Shown here: positions 6,017-6,588 of the stretch, piece after piece | Numbering within the stretch: the first letter of the stretch is position 1 | Layout of the letters: the number at the start of each line of letters is the position of its first letter | Assembly: GCA_965369385.1 (NCBI GenBank) | Contig: CBDUQP010000167.1 | Location: 1 to 6,588 of the forward strand | Direction: 5' to 3' | From: CBDUQP01 sp965369385 | Lineage (GTDB): Bacteria; Planctomycetota; Phycisphaerae; SM23-33 | Length of the DNA stretch: 6,588 nt | Program-made: the position numbers and the translations under genes | Notes under the pieces: generated by a model | What the model was told of the DNA's origin: nothing | Seen by the model: only the letters and a program-made list of their open reading frames with translations | The model's database searches: none

Positions 6017-6043
6017 GTGCCGAACAGGATTGGGTTCGGGCAC
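6017..6043. repeat. Short hairpin in the AT-rich gap
   Basis: GTGCCGAAC (6017-6025) pairs with GTTCGGGCAC (6034-6043) as a 9-bp stem with one bulged base and an 8-nt loop. No T-run follows, so it is not a clear terminator. No tRNA or other RNA family is recognisable around it. Confidence 0.4.
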
Positions 6044-6164
6044 GTGGATTGTTTCTGGCGGTGGATGAATTTTGCAGGTTGGCTGGCTGTAAAAAGAACT
6101 TGACTATTTACGACTCGTGATTTGGTTGTCAGTTGTCGTACTGTGCAACAATAACTGTTCTTAT

Positions 6165-6184
6165 GGTCAGTATGTAAGTATATG
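6165..6184 (+). repeat. Dispersed intergenic element, copy 3 (core only)
   Basis: GGTCAGTATGTAAGTATATG keeps 18 of 20 core positions of copies 1 and 2, including the two TATG words 10 bp apart (6171-6174 and 6181-6184). The ACTGCG tail and the right GTCA/TGAC arm are lost. It has the same strand orientation as the other copies, in the AT-rich gene-free region. Confidence 0.65.
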
Positions 6185-6483
6185 GAATGCAAACCCTTGA
6201 CCATCGTTCGATTGCTACATCTTCGTGTTGGGGCATGGTCGTCATCTAATCGGGTACTTGTCGTAATAGATCAAGCGTATTGTGACAAAGAAAATTCTCT
6301 TGACGCTGTCGTCGTAACTTAGCATCTTACCTGCTAAAGTGTTTTGGACGAATTGCAGGAGAAGTATTGCAGCCTCAGATTGGTTGCAACTTGACGCATA
6401 TTGCTATTGTTTGTATTGTTGACAAGAGCAAGCGACTTGGCTGGTCGTAGCGAAAAAGATCCGTGCCGGAGAGGGTACTTGCT

Positions 6484-6588
6484 CCCCCCCCCCCCGGCGG
6501 GGGGGTTGTTTGGGGGTGTGAGCGGGGTTTTTAGTTGGGTGAGGGGTGTCCTTTTGGGTCGGTCCTCGGGAGGAAATCACTTTGGGGG
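6484..6588. other. C/G-run and G/T-rich tail, probably degraded contig end
   Basis: Twelve C (6484-6495) are followed by GGC and seven G (6499-6505). The remainder is a G/T-dominated stretch with repeated GGGG runs up to the last base. Composition changes abruptly from the AT-rich sequence before it. This is typical of sequencing or assembly error at a contig end. A real GC hairpin terminator (seven C, GGC, seven G, then TTGTTT) misread by homopolymer error is the alternative. Confidence 0.6.

Larger units (their letters stand above)
5753..6588. other. Gene-free right end of the window
   Basis: No gene is supported over these 836 bp. It holds the ribosome binding site and probably the promoter of the 158-residue gene, an 11-bp tandem repeat (5837-5858), a hairpin (6017-6043), copy 3 of the dispersed element (6165-6184) and the low-complexity tail from 6484. 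From about 5960 to 6430 the sequence is clearly AT-richer than the coding parts: 6121-6180 and 6241-6300 each contain 22 G+C in 60. Several TTGACA-like hexamers occur (5927, 6300, 6419), but none has a matching -10 at normal spacing. A 68-codon minus-strand frame at 5998-6204 lacks a ribosome binding site and motifs. Confidence 0.55.

Noticed and set aside
6017..6043. tRNA or known small RNA
   Set aside because: The hairpin has a superficially T-arm-like GGTTCG, but no cloverleaf or acceptor stem can be built around it.
3207..6184. CRISPR array from the repeated element
   Set aside because: Three copies more than 1.2 kb apart, with no regular spacers and no cas genes.
5998..6204. 68-codon minus-strand frame
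   Set aside because: No ribosome binding site, no motif, AT-rich context, and it overlaps copy 3 of the dispersed element.

Overview
The window looks like a piece of a Gram-negative bacterial genome. It carries the 3' end of an outer-membrane OprB-type porin, a large soluble multi-PAS sensor histidine kinase, a stand-alone uroporphyrinogen-decarboxylase-like (UroD/MtaA superfamily) protein, and a 158-residue conserved-looking protein of unknown function. Stand-alone UroD-like proteins, multi-PAS HisKA_2 kinases and the style of the 158-residue protein remind me of the Planctomycetes/Lentisphaerae (PVC) group or similar environmental lineages. That is a judgement from memory, not a search result. 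Genes are sparse: about 2 kb of the 6.6 kb has no convincing gene.

Layout. 1-525 (+) is the C-terminal part of a porin. It converges on the histidine kinase at 684-2804 (-), with one symmetrical hairpin terminator between them (597-631). A 667-bp gap follows between the divergent kinase and the UroD-like gene (3472-4680, +). That gap holds a conserved 26-bp element, a 14-bp palindrome and the ribosome binding sites of both genes. The UroD-like gene ends at a strong A/T-flanked terminator (4704-4749). The next gap (to 5275) holds a second copy of the 26-bp element and a foldable repeat-like block (5019-5165). The 158-residue gene lies at 5276-5752 (-), with an upstream 11-bp tandem repeat. From there to the window end there is no gene, only a third copy of the element, a small hairpin, and a degenerate C/G-run tail that looks like a contig end.

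How the parts relate. No operon is visible: each gene has its own spacing and signals, and neighbours are convergent or divergent. The kinase has no response regulator in the window, and the UroD-like protein has no corrinoid protein or methyltransferase partner. I found no evidence for a complete new multi-gene system. The least explained signals are the dispersed intergenic element (consensus GGTCAGYATGTWARTATATG, three copies, all on the + strand) and the structured block at 5019-5165.
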